DNA of 60,000 bases, taken from NCBI GenBank assembly GCA_914767715.1, contig OU612075.1, positions 4,094,001 through 4,154,000 of the forward strand, in the 5' to 3' direction. This stretch comes from Membranipora membranacea (taxonomy: Eukaryota; Bryozoa; Gymnolaemata; Cheilostomatida; Membraniporidae). The position numbers were made by a program, and so were the translations under genes. The notes beneath the pieces were generated by a model that saw nothing but the letters and a program-made list of their open reading frames with translations, was not told the origin of the DNA and made no database searches. How positions within the stretch are numbered: the stretch's first letter is position 1; each line of letters opens with the position of its first letter. This document shows, piece by piece, positions 1 through 13,394 of the stretch.

Positions 1-258
1 TGTCGCCACTTTAGAGCACTTGTTTCAATGACCATGAGCAGCTAGCTTTCCTGTCTGTCAATTCACAAATAAATAACAATATGAAATGGCCCAATCAGCT
101 TCTCTTATACACAGCACGATAAACATACACATTATGTTGAGTGAGCACCCAAGTAAATATCGTTGCACTTTCATGTACATATAATAATGTTTATGTGTTT
201 TTGATAGTTACTGCATAGCAATTAAAGAATGACTGGCACCAAATAGAACATCAAACAT
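1..258. repeat. Copy 1 of the GPCR-upstream direct repeat
   Basis: This stretch matches 59718-60000 nearly base for base with a few indels. Both contain the same runs about the Ttatacacagcacgataaac and ttatgttgagtgagcacccaag words. The right-hand copy lies directly 5' of the minus-strand GPCR start at 59643. By position, a homologous GPCR start would lie roughly 60-75 bases left of base 1. It is therefore read as the promoter or 5' flank of a second, tandem GPCR copy outside the window. A dispersed repeat is the alternative. Confidence 0.6.
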
Positions 259-497
259 CGATTATTGACCATAAAAGGGGTGACTGCATTGTGGAAGAGG
301 TTGGAGCAGATCTGAAACCTGCCAAACCTAAGATATAAAATTGAAATTAATTCAGATTTGTTTAAAATCCCTAGGCTTTCAAATCAAAACATCCTGGTCC
401 ATCATAGAGCAGGAACTAAATTTGCTGCAGATTATTTGAAGGAATTAGAGAAGGTTATTCCTGTGTTGATTCCCTACACAAACTCATTTCTGACTGT

Positions 498-1730
498 TTG
501 TCAGCAAGATCAGATGGTCACTTTGTTGTTATGATGTTTTTGGATTTCAAAAAAGCGTTTGACTCTGTCGACCATAAAATTCTTCTGAAAAAATTGACAA
601 TGTATGGTATAACGGGCAAACTGCACTCTCTCATAAAATCTTTCCTAACAGATAGGACACAATTTGTAGCTATACAACAAGGTGCAAAAAGTTCAAAAAT
701 TCTTCCAATAGACATTGGTGTCCCCCAAGGCTCAATTCTGGCACCAAGTTTATTCCTCATATACGTCAATGATCTTTTATCCTACACATTACATTCCAAG
801 GCATTTGCCTACGCTGATGATACAGTTTTCGTATCAAAATCTGACAACTTTGATACACATAATGATTTATGTGGTACTGATCTACACTTGATAGAAAGTT
901 GGTGTAGGAATAATAGGATGTTGATAAACATAAAAAAATCTCACTATATGCTTGTACAACCCTCTCATAGAGCCACATCTCTAGATTTAGATCTAAAAAT
1001 TAACCATAAAAGACTAAACCGAAATGCCAATACCAAACTCCTTGGTTTTACTTTGAATGACTCATTGACATGGGACGATCATGTAGACCAGATTTGCACC
1101 AAAATAAACAAAAGTTTGGCATTATTCCAGAAATTCCTAGACAGTAAATCATCTCGTAACTTTTATTTCCAGTATGTCTTTTGTCATATGATATATGGCA
1201 TCCGCATATATGGCAACCTATCACCACAATATATTCTTGAAAGAATATACTTGCTCCAAAAGAGGGCTTTCCGCCTAATAGCAAATGTCAACCACATACC
1301 ATATCATCTAATTCATACAAGAGATTTACATACATCTCTTGGTCTGATTCCTTTTCCTCTCCTTGCTGGTCATTTCACCTGTATTTTTGGTTTTCAAATT
1401 TTGCGTTTGATTGCACCTGACTTTCTTTTGGAAGGCTTTATTCCAGCTAGCTCTAAAACCTTTTTTAGAGACAAATACCTCTTACATTATCACACTGATC
1501 AATGAAGAAAAAAAATCACTACAACTTTTAACTCTTTACCAATTCAGATACGCTCAGCAACCAAACTTACTCATTTTAAACAACAACTATCAAAGCACTT
1601 TATATCCTATTAATTCTTGTTACTTGATTATTTTTTCTTTTTCTCTCCGCTTAAGTTTTTTCTTTTTTGTTCTGTCCCTGCATGAAAAACATTCCTAAAG
1701 ATGATGTAGAATGACAATAAAAAGTATATA
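498..1730 (+). mobile_element. 5'-truncated non-LTR retrotransposon (LINE) with RT domain
   Basis: The reading frame 498-1505 encodes the middle and C-terminal part of a non-LTR reverse transcriptase. Visible motifs are FLDFKKAFDSVDH, GVPQGSILAPSLF and the catalytic YADDTVF box. The endonuclease domain and RT N-terminus are missing. The TGA at 1503 is followed within a few codons, in another frame, by FNSLPIQIRSATKLTHFK (about 1525-1580), the usual LINE C-terminal tail of the CR1/L2/Jockey type, so the frame is broken near 1500. The element ends in an A-rich and (TA)n tail around 1715-1740. It is a dead copy. Confidence 0.85.
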
Positions 1731-2130
1731 TATATATATTTGATTTTATTTATTGAGGTTTTCTGGAAATTCACAGCTTACAATAGTTTTGGAAAAATTA
1801 TTTTTGACTATGTATAAATGATATTGAATCTTTGTCAATACGTCCATATTATAGTAATTAGTTACCCATAATGGATTCATAATGGCCGAAGAGCTTGCAC
1901 CCGTATCTGGAGAGGTTACAGGGAATTGATAGTGTGTTTTGTTTACACCAAATATTTAGTATAACTGAGTTGTCCTCTCTTTTATTGGTAGGAGAAAACT
2001 CTACATCACATAGACCATTATCTGTTTTTTCAATCTCAATTGTAGTGGGCTGATTTTCTTCACGGTATTTCAGCAATAATGTTTCTTTCAACAACAGCAA
2101 TAATAATCAAGTCTCTGTCTCCTGATAACA

Positions 2131-2421
2131 GGAGTTAGGAGCGGTATGACGGTTAAGGGTAAGGACTTGTGATCTTATGATCCAGGTTCGATGCCCGACG
2201 CCGGCTGTCATTTCTGATTTGGCTCTGACAAGCCATTCATCCTGGCCGGGTCTTTTCGGATCAGGCTTATAAATACAGGAGGTCTACTGTGTGCTTGCAT
2301 GCAATATAAAGATTCCCCTCTGCCTCTTCGCAAAAGAGTAGCAGGTAGCGACGGGCAAGGGTATAGATAGGGTATCTTCCCCACACAAGCCACGCTTAAG
2401 GGGGCCTGTTAAATAGGGTGT
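2131..2421 (+). mobile_element. tRNA-derived SINE, family 1, copy 1
   Basis: The 5' part is tRNA-like, with an A-box region around GGTATGACGGTTAAGG and a B box GGTTCGATGCCC near 2182. It is followed by a body with the words ggaggtctactgtgtgcttg and cccctctgcctctt. A second copy in reverse orientation at 37897-38189 matches along its whole length, ending in the same gggggcc(t/c)gttaaatagggtg, so both ends are defined by comparison. Pol III promoter boxes plus a non-tRNA body make a SINE more likely than a tRNA gene. Confidence 0.8.
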
Positions 2422-2931
2422 TTCCTTGCCAAGACAGCTACTTCCAATCCATTCACTAGACTAGCACAATGCTGAAAATTTTACTGTGAATAAAATTGCA
2501 AACTTAAAATAAATAAATCAGCAGAAAATAAGGAATTGTCCACGCTTATGCAAAATTAGCCGATGATGTAAAGAATAAAAAAAATAGTAGTCTGAGAAAT
2601 TCTGTTCAGCTCGTTCAGCAATTTACAGTTACCGTACTGCGGGTTGTGTTAGGCTGAATTCTACACCTGTCCCCTTCTCTCCTGCTTTCACGATATCCAT
2701 CTCAGTTTTATGAAAGAGTCCCAAAATTACCACAGCATCTTTGATCATAAACCAGCCATAACAAACACGGTCACCCCTTTTCCAGTGCAGTGATGGCCAG
2801 TCCAATAATATGCTCAGGTTCATCAGTAATGACTTCATGCTGTTTCTCACTTCTCAGATCACACATGTTACATGTATGACCTGTTTGTCTTCGGATGTGC
2901 ACTCTAAGTAATTGTGCCGATATATATATAT

Positions 2932-2994
2932 ATGGAGAAGGTGCCATACCATGCTTATATATATATATATAAGCATGGTATGGCACCTTCTCCA
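2932..2994. repeat. Perfect hairpin: 25-bp arms around an AT core
   Basis: Positions 2932-2956 (tggagaaggtgccataccat plus gctta) are the exact reverse complement of 2970-2994. The centre is an alternating TA run, and another TA run precedes the left arm. It could be a small MITE remnant or a slippage-made palindrome. Confidence 0.8.
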
Positions 2995-3009
2995 TTTTTA
3001 TATCTGGAT

Positions 3010-4800
3010 GTACGATGGGCATTGTTATTTGTTATAACACCTGCCCTCTTTACTACTTATTTTATGATTGATTTATCTGTATATAAATTAACTACAATGA
3101 AGAGAGACTTGTTATGCCATGAACTGCTGCTAGTAACAAATCAATCAGGTCAAAACTTTGCCCATAACGAAGTGTCTCATAGAAAAATTCTGACTAGATG
3201 TTGAATAATGTTGGGAAATAGATAAGCATCATTGTTTCTACTTGAATAGCATCGATGAGAGTGTAACCTGACCCTAATACATGTCACATGAGCTATGAAA
3301 TAAAACCATGATAAGCTGTTATCTTGATCTAAATGGCAAATATAGCCTCATTCCTATCATGTTGACCATTTCGGCTCTCACAGTGGACTTTACCACATCG
3401 ACCCATCAGTACTCTTCTTGATGTATCATAGCACAGGCCAAAAACCATATGCATTGAAATACATCAAGACTTGTTGAATCAATTTTTAGGTCCTCGCATT
3501 TCTCACTCACCCCATATATTATTATTATTATGGCAAGTTTATAACTCTCATCATTTTATAGTCATACAAAATAGGACCAGCCATTGATCTCCCTATGATA
3601 TTAAGTGATATGTGTGCAGACTTGAATCAAAAGTAGTCAGTGTGTTGGATGTCGCTCCTAATGCCATCAACAAATATTACAAATTATGAATATTATAACA
3701 AATTACACTAGTTGTTGAATAATGAGCGTCAGATAACCATTACATACAACCATTGATTTGAATTTAGAAATGCGTCCAGGAACCGTACATATATAGCCAT
3801 ACGCTTATTTAGGGTCAGATATGTTCCCCTAATCCATATAATATATACCAGTGATTACAACCAACTGCATAGTATTTGGTTCTGAAAGTTGAATAGCCTG
3901 TCCTTATCTTATACAGACCTGCCATCAGAGAGTGACATTGTCATATAACTATGAAAGACCCGCCGCTTTGGTGGTCCATAGACAACTCACAAACTGGTGT
4001 CGGACACAACTCTTGATGTCACCAGTGACTGTTGTGGATTCAACCTGCGATCAGCTGCAGGGAACGTAAACGTCCAGAAACAAGATAATGTTTTCATGTT
4101 TATTAATACTTCGATGTTCATTCAGCGTCGTGTGACCACTGGACGGGTTATGTTATGTCAAAGTCGAAGACTCATACATCCATAATTTCCGCTATTTACT
4201 ACTAAAATGGAAACCTGCAGCATATTTCTTAGTTCAGGAAAACTTTACATCCTTAGGCTTAGTGAGTAGTGATATTTGAAATTGATTTCTAAAAAGCTGC
4301 AATGCAAAGTATCAGTATTCATCCCTGTTTAATCAAGGGTAAAAAGCTATTGAATCGTTTTTTGCTCCAAGTTATTTGTTTAGCCTTTTATTGATAAGCA
4401 TGACATATTCTTCACTGATCAAGCACAGGAATTTCTTGGCTCATGCAGGAAAACGAAACTGAACTGAAGTTTTGGAACGAGGCCAAAATCAATCAATACA
4501 GTAAAATCTGGCCAAAACCTAATGATTAATGCCCGATGCCCTATGATTACATATGCATATGTACAAAAATGTATATTTTCATGAAGATATGAAGAAATAA
4601 ATAGGGATTATTTGAGCAGTTCATATACAAGCCAATACTAAGTTTGATGGAAACTTATTTAATGTTAGCTAGCAGTAAATTTTGGCTGGCTAATGTGGCA
4701 GTCTAAATAATGCAATGAGGGTGAGAAATTCTAGGCTTTCATTGCGGAATCAAATTTATGACATGATTGATCATAATGATTTTTTCAATGTTACCAGCAA
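3010..4800. other. 1.8-kb AT-rich intergenic stretch, nothing recognised
   Basis: No convincing exon, RNA gene or repeat was seen on either strand. Short open frames here have no recognisable composition or splice context. It presumably contains upstream regulatory DNA of gene A. Confidence 0.5.
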
Positions 4801-4807
4801 GAGGAGC

Positions 4808-4815
4808 TTATAAAT
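4808..4815 (+). promoter_or_regulatory. Candidate TATA box of gene A
   Basis: The word TTATAAAT lies about 115 bases before the gene A ATG at 4930. That distance would fit a transcription start near 4840 and a short 5' UTR. The base composition is AT-rich, so a chance match is quite possible. Confidence 0.3.
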
Positions 4816-4929
4816 GGGAATATACAGTTGGTCACACAAGTACCCAGCAACAGAATGCAAGCTCAGTACGAGTACAGTACAAGTGTCATGCAAGCAGGAA
4901 CTAGAGGAGCCAAATAGCAACGAGCAACA

Positions 4930-7900
4930 ATGGCGTCAGCAGATACGAATACACAGCAGTATCCACTGTGGCTCGGAGAGGACAATTTTCTGAACTGTGA
5001 CTCAACAAAACTCGAGAATCATCTGATGCAGCTTTTGGAGTACTCACGGGACGATGCAGTTGAATTTGCAGAAAGAACATGTACTTTTTTGTACAAACAG
5101 CGTAGCAGTGGAAACCAATTGATGCTGACCATGCCTGGTTTCCCAACTCGCCTTGTGTGGATTATTCTGAAAAGTATTCGAACAGATCATATCGGAAAAC
5201 TATTTTCCCACTTGGATGACGATGGAAACACTGCGCTTAATATCTTGGTTCGATCGAACAATCTAGACATTGTGAAACTGATCAAAACCTCTATCAGTGC
5301 TCCTCAGTGGTATGAGCTACTCAAGATAACTGATCGGTCAGGAAAAACTCCACTACACTGGGCAGCCTACCGCGGCAGCACAGAGATGGTGATCGAATTG
5401 GTGGATTCCATGTCTGATGATCAGAGGTGGGAGCTTATGAGATCAAAGACTATGTTTGATAAGACAGCGCTACACTGGGCAGTGTATCAACGCCGCCCTC
5501 AGATGGTGAGAGTGTTGCTTGGTTTCTTTACTGCTGCCCCCCTGAAACACTTGAGGCTGTTTCTTCAAGACCGGGACAAACATGGTAAAACCCTGCTGAT
5601 TTTTGCAGCACAACAAGGCCACACAGAAACCGTCCGGGTTATGCTGAATTGCATCGTTAATGCAAATCTGCAAAGGAGACTGATTCAAATGACAGACGAG
5701 GCTGGTCAGACAGTACTACACTGTGCCGCTTGGGAAGGTCACATAGAAGTTGTGAGGTTAATTCACAGCTTCCTAGAGCCTGATGAGTGGCACAGATTGA
5801 TACAAAAACAAGACCGCTCAGGCTTTTCTTCCTTACTCTTGGGTGTGCTGCAAGGACATATAGATACTGTAAAGCTGCTAAAGGAATTGGTGCCTGATGA
5901 GGTATGGCTAGAGCTTTTAAATATGAAGGACAAAACAGATACTACATGTCTGTTTTGGGCAGCATGGAGAGGCGATTCTGAGTTGATCAACTTATTCCGC
6001 AAGTCTCTGAGTAGTGATCAGTGGTACCAGGCGCTTCACGAGAGGGACGTGTATTTTGAAGGAACTGCACTTCACTGGGCTGCCTGGCTTGGCTATAAAG
6101 AGGTTGTTCAGCTTATTCAGGATTCTCTCACAGCTGATCGCTGGTATAAGCTGCTACAGATAGGCAACAAATCAGGCCGAACCGCACTTCACTTGGCTGC
6201 CTGGAAAGACAACACTGATTTGGTGTCGCTCATTCGGGAAACTTTGGAAGGTGAACAATGGAGATATCTGCTGCAGGCAAAGGACAAATACGGGTTCACT
6301 ATTTTACATACGGCAGTGTACAGATATAGGGAGAAAGAAAAAATGGTACTGTCTCTGAAAAACTCAGTAAATGACTCAAATGTCTGGTGCGATCTACTTA
6401 GTGCAGCAGCACCTACTGCACCTCCGAAGGACATTGCCGAAAAGGAAGTTTATCTAAAGGCGTATGAGTCTTTGAAAATACTCGGAGAAACTGTTTCAGG
6501 GATTGTGAAGGAGTTAAAGATCATCGAAAGTGACCGTAAGTATGCTGCAACACTGTGATCAGCATTACCAGTAAGTCAGTTTTCGACTCAATTTTGCTGT
6601 TTTTTGTATTTGAAAAACCATTGTATGACTTTCTTTGGAATCTGGAAAGGGTGGGAGAAACTCAGATGCTGTCATTGTTCTGATAATCTACCTCCAAAAA
6701 TTTATTGTCCAAATTTCGAAGTTGCATGGATAGACCTGTTGTAAATATTTTTTTCATTCGTCAGATGATGACACTGCAACACTCAAATCAAATCGTGATG
6801 GGGTGCCAACATCAAAGATACGAAAAAGGGAGTCAGAGGAGTATGCTGCTGATTCATCAAAAAGGGTGAGTTATCAAAAGTGCAACTACTTGTTGATGTC
6901 GTTGTTGATTTATTATTAAGATTCAAGATAATCACCACCAACTGGTTAAAAAATAGACGGAAACAGACAAGACAGCCAACTAAAATTCCTCACTCATACT
7001 AAGATAATAATTACCAGTTTTTGTCACTTCTGCGTATTATGCAAGTATAAGTGTTGACTTGGAAATCAAACCCGCATCCATGCGATTGCTCGTATTTGGT
7101 CAATCCCTGACACCTGTAATGATATATTCATATTGTTGCAGACTCCTGGAAGTCAGACTGCTGGTACTTCTAAATCTGGAGATGAGAGGCCGACACCAAC
7201 AAAGTAAATATACCATATGGTTGATTAAAAATGGTTGATTAAAATCAATTGTCATCATATGCCACATCCCGAAGCATGGGCGGCGAAATACCAGTTGCCT
7301 TAGGGGCTAGGCTGCAATATCTGCGCCTGTTTGCTCTCTGTTTGCAGACAACCAAACCCCAGTAGTTGTTAGACTGCAGTGGGATTCGAACCCATGACCT
7401 TCACCATTCGCATGCTGAAGGGACGGCGCTCTAACCAACTGAGCTACCTCCTACTCCATTTGGATAGAAGGTTAGGAAAACTAGGGAATAAAGCAATTAC
7501 CCTCACAGTTTGTGATCTCTGAGCCATGGAAATTTCTAAGCACGTTGCTTCAATAAAATCTTCCCTCCTGTTTCAGATCAAACAACACCGGAAGACCTAA
7601 ATACATGGAACTTGCGCGGGCTCTAATCGATGCAGCAGCTGGAGTACCAAGAGACTTGAACATGTCAAACCAGCAGGTAACAGCCAGGTCCCGCTTCCCC
7701 ATTAAGCCATGCTGACTTGTCCCTGAGTATGTCTTTGGTACATCCATAAATTAATCTGCGAACAACTAACGTAACGGCACTACCAATACATTCTTATCAT
7801 ATCATCTTGTAAAAAGTGATTTTTAAAAGTTCGATCAAACATAATAATAATGAAAATAGAAATTAGCGAAGACATCACTCAAAATGACATAGTACCATAT

Positions 7901-10900
7901 ATTTAGTTGTATTATATCTATTGATGTAGCTTGAATTACGTGTGTTGAACATTCTGTCACGACTTTTAAATGATCTAGTAATCTTATTATTTTGCAGGTT
8001 CAGATAAACCAAATTCAGGACAGCATATTCAAAAAAGTTCAAGAATTTGGAGCCAACAAAAGTCATGAAGACACCGGATTGACCATGAGCTGTATTCTGA
8101 GTACGAGAATCGTATCGAAAACTGGTGAAGGACAATCTCATACATTTGAGTGTGATAATATGCTAATCGTTGTACAGGGAGATATATCCATAAGCCATCA
8201 TTTCTATAATCTTGGGAAAGACATCTCCTGGCAAATATCAAGAATAAAATGTTGGAATGAAGACCTTAGAGCAGTGCTTAGTGAGGTACAACCACCTGAG
8301 CCAGAAGCCAACTCAATGAGACTTTCACCCCTTATGGTCATTTCATTCACCGGTGGCCATGACCCTAACCCGTCTCTAATTCAGTGCAGCATAGAAGGAA
8401 ACCTCAGAAGCTTCTGCAGTGGTCCCATCAACTTTCTGCTTGAGTCGAATATTGATGAATTGACCGCAAAGTTTCAAGTTCTCCGCAATGGCACCAAAAT
8501 AAATGAAGTTACCAGCTGTTTCGAAGATTATCAGGTAAGTTTGCTTAAACTATAAATGATCTGCAAAGTTTATAATGTTTGCGTCACAATAGCCAAGGGT
8601 GGTGGGATATCTCACCCTCCCTGCAGTAGCGTCAGCATATTTAAGATCTTCATAAGTTTGAGAGTTATGTCCTCTTTTGACATGAGGGGCAAACTATGAG
8701 TTGAGAACATGAATCTGGGTATGCAGTGTGATCAGGGAGGGTGTGATGTAGCTGTCATAGATCAGTCAATCTAGTCATGTTGATGGCCTAGATTGCTTTC
8801 TTAACACTTCCCTCTTTGTTACAGAGTTCCAGTGAATGTAGCGATGCACATCACATACTAGAGTTAGTGGACCAGCTCGATGTGGATGAAGATGAGAGAC
8901 CAGTGACAGTTGTTGTGATGGCCGCTTCCACTGAAGATGGACTGTCTAAGTATCTACTACAGCTCATAGCTGGTCATCTAAAAAAGCCGGTTGTCAGACC
9001 GACAGATGAGTTCTGGAAAGAAATACAGACTCACTATGTGGGAAATGACTCTCTCTATGAGGAGATTGTAAGGCGATGTGATGAGGGACTAGAAAATCTG
9101 AAACCAGATAAGAAAGAGAAGCTTGTCAGTGAGGGAGCTAGCTTTGTTGTGACCTCAAGTTTTCCAGTCATAGATATTGACGGAGAATTCAAGATCACTG
9201 GTGTGATTCCAGCAACAATAGAAATATCTCAAGAGAGTCAAGAAGTCTATACCTTCCGAACAGAAGAAACCCTTTTCTTCAGACTTCATGAACCATCATC
9301 TCCTCCAAAATGGGGAGGCAGTAATGGTGGTGCTACCGCCTCGAGTACTTTTGATGTGCAGGTTTGTGTTATTGAAGTGGCTTGCGGTCACCACAATATA
9401 ACAAGATGTCCAAAACCTTAATATTCACTAGACCCAAATTTTGCATGCCAGATACCTGCTGGTCTTTATCACCCTAAAATAACATGAATGCCACAAACCA
9501 ATACGCTGCAGTACTTTAAAACAGGGGTAAAAAAGTTGATCAGATTTCTTATTGCATGTATATATGTAGATAGGTCATGTTTAACTTGGATTCTCATACA
9601 GCTCTCCTCTTCTTTCAGCCAGAGAATCTTTTGGCCAAGTTGCATGAAGCACATTACAAGATGTTTACTCAATTGAGAAAGTTCCATGAGACCGATGCAG
9701 GCATGATGAATGCTGTATCAGCCATTACGTCTGTAGCTCGCCTAGCTGATGGCTCAACACAGGACACTCTGTTCCTGTTAAAGGGAATATGGTACGGTAG
9801 TGGTATTGAGGACAGGATGTATTCAAAAGGGTGGAGAGTGTCAGTGATCCCTCTTCTTTCCTCAAAATTGACAGCACAGTTTGAGTCAGATGGTCAAATG
9901 ATTGAGATCTGCAGCGGCACAGAACCAAAGCTGGTTGATGCGAACAACCTAGCTAAAGTTGTTCATAATGGAATACGTCTTTCAATACAAGGAGGAAGTG
10001 ACCACAATGGAACGGTGAAAATCACTTCTGACCATGCTAAATGCCCTGAGCCAGTAACTTTCACTCATGCCGACACATCTAGAGTGAGTGGTTATTATAA
10101 CTCCTTGATATAACAAAATTGGCAAAGTGTGCATGTGTAAAGTAAAGTGTACAGGAAGAAAAGCTTGCCTTGTCACAAAGTCTTAAAAGATCAATATTCA
10201 TGGCTAGGTAACATTTACTTTACTCAACTATGGTGGTGAAATTGTCAATTTTTCTGAGCATATTTTTGCTTCCCAAACACATATTGAGGAAGAACTTCTG
10301 TTCAGAGCTATCTCTAGCCAATGTGTTGGCTCTGATTGGCCAGCTTTCCCTAGCAAACTTATCGACATTGACAGTTCTATCTATCTGCTGTTCTTTTTCG
10401 TTCTCACAAACAATTTGAATTCAGTTGCACAATTTTTTCATTGCAGATTTCTGGAATTCAACTGGAACTCATTGAAACAATCACAACTGAATTATTGAAC
10501 CAAGAAGTTTACGAACAAAAGTATGAGGACGAAGGGAGAATGAAAAAAGCAAGTGATGGCAAAAAACCTAAAGAGGAAGTGGGGGTTAAAGAAAGAGAAG
10601 AGAAGGAAAATGATGTGATGATAAGTGTACATGTGGTAAAGACAATGCTGAAAAAGACTGAGAGGAAGAAGAAGAAGAATAAGAAGAAGTCAGGCTTACC
10701 ACATCGGATCAATCTCAGCTCAGGACTACAAATTACTAAGATAATTATCCTAGCAATTGGAAAATCAGACCAGCTCTGCATACCTCGAGAGTTTTGTTAT
10801 CATGATCCATTGAATTGTTGGAGGTCACAGAGCCACTTTGTGAATTCGTCAATTCTCAAAGCAGCCGTTGAAAAGCATTGGGAGGATTTCAAGAATAGTA

Positions 10901-11388
10901 GCCTAAATGTCCCCGAGTCCGTTGCCAAGCATATCATGCTCAATGGAATCCTTGAGGAGATTCCTCTTAGCGTTTGCAGGGGCAAAGTGAGATATGGGAA
11001 CGGGTCTGAGGGGGAGTTACTAGAGTATCTCTCTCATGCCCCCGATCGAAATTCGTTGGATCACGTTCTGAAGGAATCTGATAGATATCAAAAAGATAGG
11101 GAGTTATGGCAGTCCGCTAGGGATGATGAAACCAGCCATAGCACATTCCTAAGAATAAAGAGCAACTTTTTTGATGAGAAAAGGCTACCAACATCATACA
11201 AGTATGATACAATCAAAATCAAGCACAATATATTGCCTAGGCCAAACCAGCAGGGGGCAAATTGTAGCCCTTCACTTCACTTACACTATCATGATGAGGC
11301 TCACATAAAATTCACAGAGCTAGTCGAGCCTGCCCAGAAATTTGACGATGAGGCAATTAAAAAGAAGCTCAAAATTGACGAGAATTAG
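4930..11388 (+). CDS. Gene A: ankyrin-repeat protein with novel four-module C-terminal region (8 exons)
   Basis: I infer exons 4930-6535, 6765-6865, 7142-7203, 7577-7676, 7998-8534, 8825-9361, 9619-10083 and 10447-11388. All have GT-AG borders and matching phases, giving about 1449 aa with no internal stop. Residues 27-57 form a helical N-terminus. About ten ankyrin repeats follow (residues 97-475; for example SGKTPLHWAAYRGSTEMV), spaced near 40 aa with a W..LL linker. Short Ser/Thr-rich exons lead to four modules at residues 624-802, 803-981, 982-1136 and 1137-1449. Each opens with a helix, then strands such as VTVVVMAAST or LLLVKG-like LFLLKG. Module 4 has a Lys-rich loop (KKTERKKKKNKKK). 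Ankyrin repeats usually bind partner proteins; the modules are unknown to me. Closest relative is gene C. No transmembrane segment or signal peptide is seen. A function in sensing or scaffolding is only a guess. Confidence 0.85.
7262..7452 (-). mobile_element. tRNA-derived SINE, family 2, copy 1 (in gene A intron)
   Basis: Read on the minus strand, the head is tRNA-like: A box TAGCTCAGTTGG, then a B box GGTTCGAATCCC. A body with cctaaggcaactgg follows. The plus-strand copy at 58078-58290 shares both head and body, including the ccta(g/a)ccccta(a)gg region, which marks it as a SINE and not a tRNA gene. It lies in the intron between exons 3 and 4 of gene A, antisense to the gene. Confidence 0.75.
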
Positions 11389-12914
11389 GAATGTGGGTGT
11401 GTTGAAAGGTATTTGACTCTATGTAAATTTTTTACATGCTTGCAGGCACATTACATACCTTATCTTGTAACACTATTATTTAAAAACAGACTTAGTGAGG
11501 TCGGACCCTCAGGAAGGACCGCTTATTTGTACTATTTTACATGGCTCTTACTAGGAGAGAAGCTGCCTTTACACAATGGTTAGATTTAATTGATTTTCTC
11601 AACAATAAAAACGCAGCCCAAGCTGCCTCTGTGAAATAATTACATCCTAAAATAATAGCTCTCTCTTTCCTTGCTTGAAGGTCTGTTTCTCTGTGTGCTT
11701 ACCCAACATAGCCAAGAAACTCTAGGCTTGTGCTATCGATTCGAGCTTGGTAATCAAAGATTGGAATCACTCCAGTAGTATAGGATTAGTTTATTGGTTT
11801 GCTTTGATAATTTTACGCTCTACCCCATTATCATTTGGCTGGTTTAAATTATCTGATCTATTTTTCATTAGTTGTTGGTTTTATTTTGCCTTGCCTAGAC
11901 TAGAGAGAATCTGTACATCAAGTTCATGCATGCTTAGAGAAAATACATAGTTGTTTGCAACCATTGCCATTGTTTACAGCATTTTTTTACGATAATAAGT
12001 TGGACGAGTTGGTTAGCAATAATAAAGAATCTGAAATTTGTTATTGTTGTTCGATGCAGTGCGGAAGATGTTGTGTGTCGTCTTAAAATTTAGAAGTCGC
12101 ATACTTTCATGGTTTATAAGGGCAACTCCAAGTTAACATTGAATCGCGTATTATGAAACATGATACATATTAAATATTTAAAATCTTCAGGAATTATGCA
12201 TGCATTAACAGCATTTGACTAAAACTTACACAGCCTTTTTCGTAGGACAAGAACCAGTCTGTTCCCTCTGACAGAGGGGTATTAAGGTTTCTTGACCCCA
12301 GTTCATGTGTGTGACATTTTTTTCAATCTGTTAGTTGCTGTCTTCTTTTGAAGACATTCTGATATGGCATACCAATCAATCTTCCAAACACACAACGTTA
12401 ATATTTTTCTCTTTTTGCCGTAATTTCCTTGGCATGTTATGAAAACCTCCGGACAGGATGATATTGTCTGCCAAATAAAAAGAGTATACAAATTATCAAC
12501 ATGAAATCACTTTTTTTGTTTCTGGTATTTCGCTTCGCTACATACTTGAGGGGTCTTTTTAATGTTACATTATAACCTTAACACGCAACAACAACAAATC
12601 AGTGTGACAGACATCCTAGATTCAAAAATACATGAAAATCTTAGTAGGCCTACAAGGATATATTTTTTATATATGTTTATATATATGATTTTTCATTTTA
12701 AAAAAAAACTCAATCGTAAAAACAGAAAATTTGAAAACAGAAATTATTGAGAAACTAGCACATTTTGTACCATCTTTATTACAAACAAAATTCCTTGTAC
12801 AAGTTTAATTGTAGCTAGTTGATCCTGACCATCATAATCTATATTACCTAGAACATATTTATTCTGGTTTGTGAATATAGACTTAATAATAGACATAATA
12901 GACATAATAGACAT
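11389..12914. other. Intergenic, no gene recognised; poly(A) signal for gene A
   Basis: An AATAAA at 11603-11608 lies about 215 bases after the gene A stop and could serve as its polyadenylation signal. Beyond that I see only AT-rich sequence and a short tandem run of tagacataa units near 12883-12918. No supported coding exon. Confidence 0.4.
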
Positions 12915-13394
12915 AATAAACCTAGACAGGACACCATTCGCAGCATTTTGGACAGTAAATAGAAACAATGCCTCAGTGCCTCAATGCTAATGCATTCTGC
13001 GCATGCTCAGCTCTGGGCATGAGTTGATCTCTGCAAAATTGAGTCTCGGAATTCCGAAGCCATCTGATTGGCTACCTGCTCTGGCGGCATACTCCACAAT
13101 GCGTGCGGAATTGTTTCAAATAGTTATCCTTTCTTGTCACTATTAGATGATTTTGATTGGTAGTTCATGAAGGGGCTATATCATTCTCCCTGACCAAATT
13201 TGCTATCAGAACCCAGACTAAACTCATTGTTCTTGCACATGCGCAAATCAAAGTCACGCATGATGGATACTTAGCCTTACGACATTTTCTTTGTGGTAAT
13301 GATAGCCTAGTTTATCAGTGATCTACATGCCCAGTCAGATCACGAGAGTCAGTATGATGCTAATGCCCCATATAGTGTCCTGTCTAGGTTTATT
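12915..13394. mobile_element. Possible MITE with 20-bp terminal inverted repeats
   Basis: The 20-mer aataaacctagacaggacac at 12915-12934 is the exact reverse complement of 13375-13394. The 480-bp interval has no coding potential. I could not define a clear target-site duplication because the left flank is a tandem repeat. A perfect 20-bp inverted pair at this spacing is unlikely by chance. Confidence 0.5.

Noticed and set aside
3997-4185. Small plus-strand open frame
   Set aside because: 62 codons with no splice context, no similarity within the window and unremarkable composition.
7370-7452. A genuine tRNA gene on the minus strand
   Set aside because: The A and B boxes are good, but the sequence continues into a body shared with 58078-58290, so it is a SINE head.
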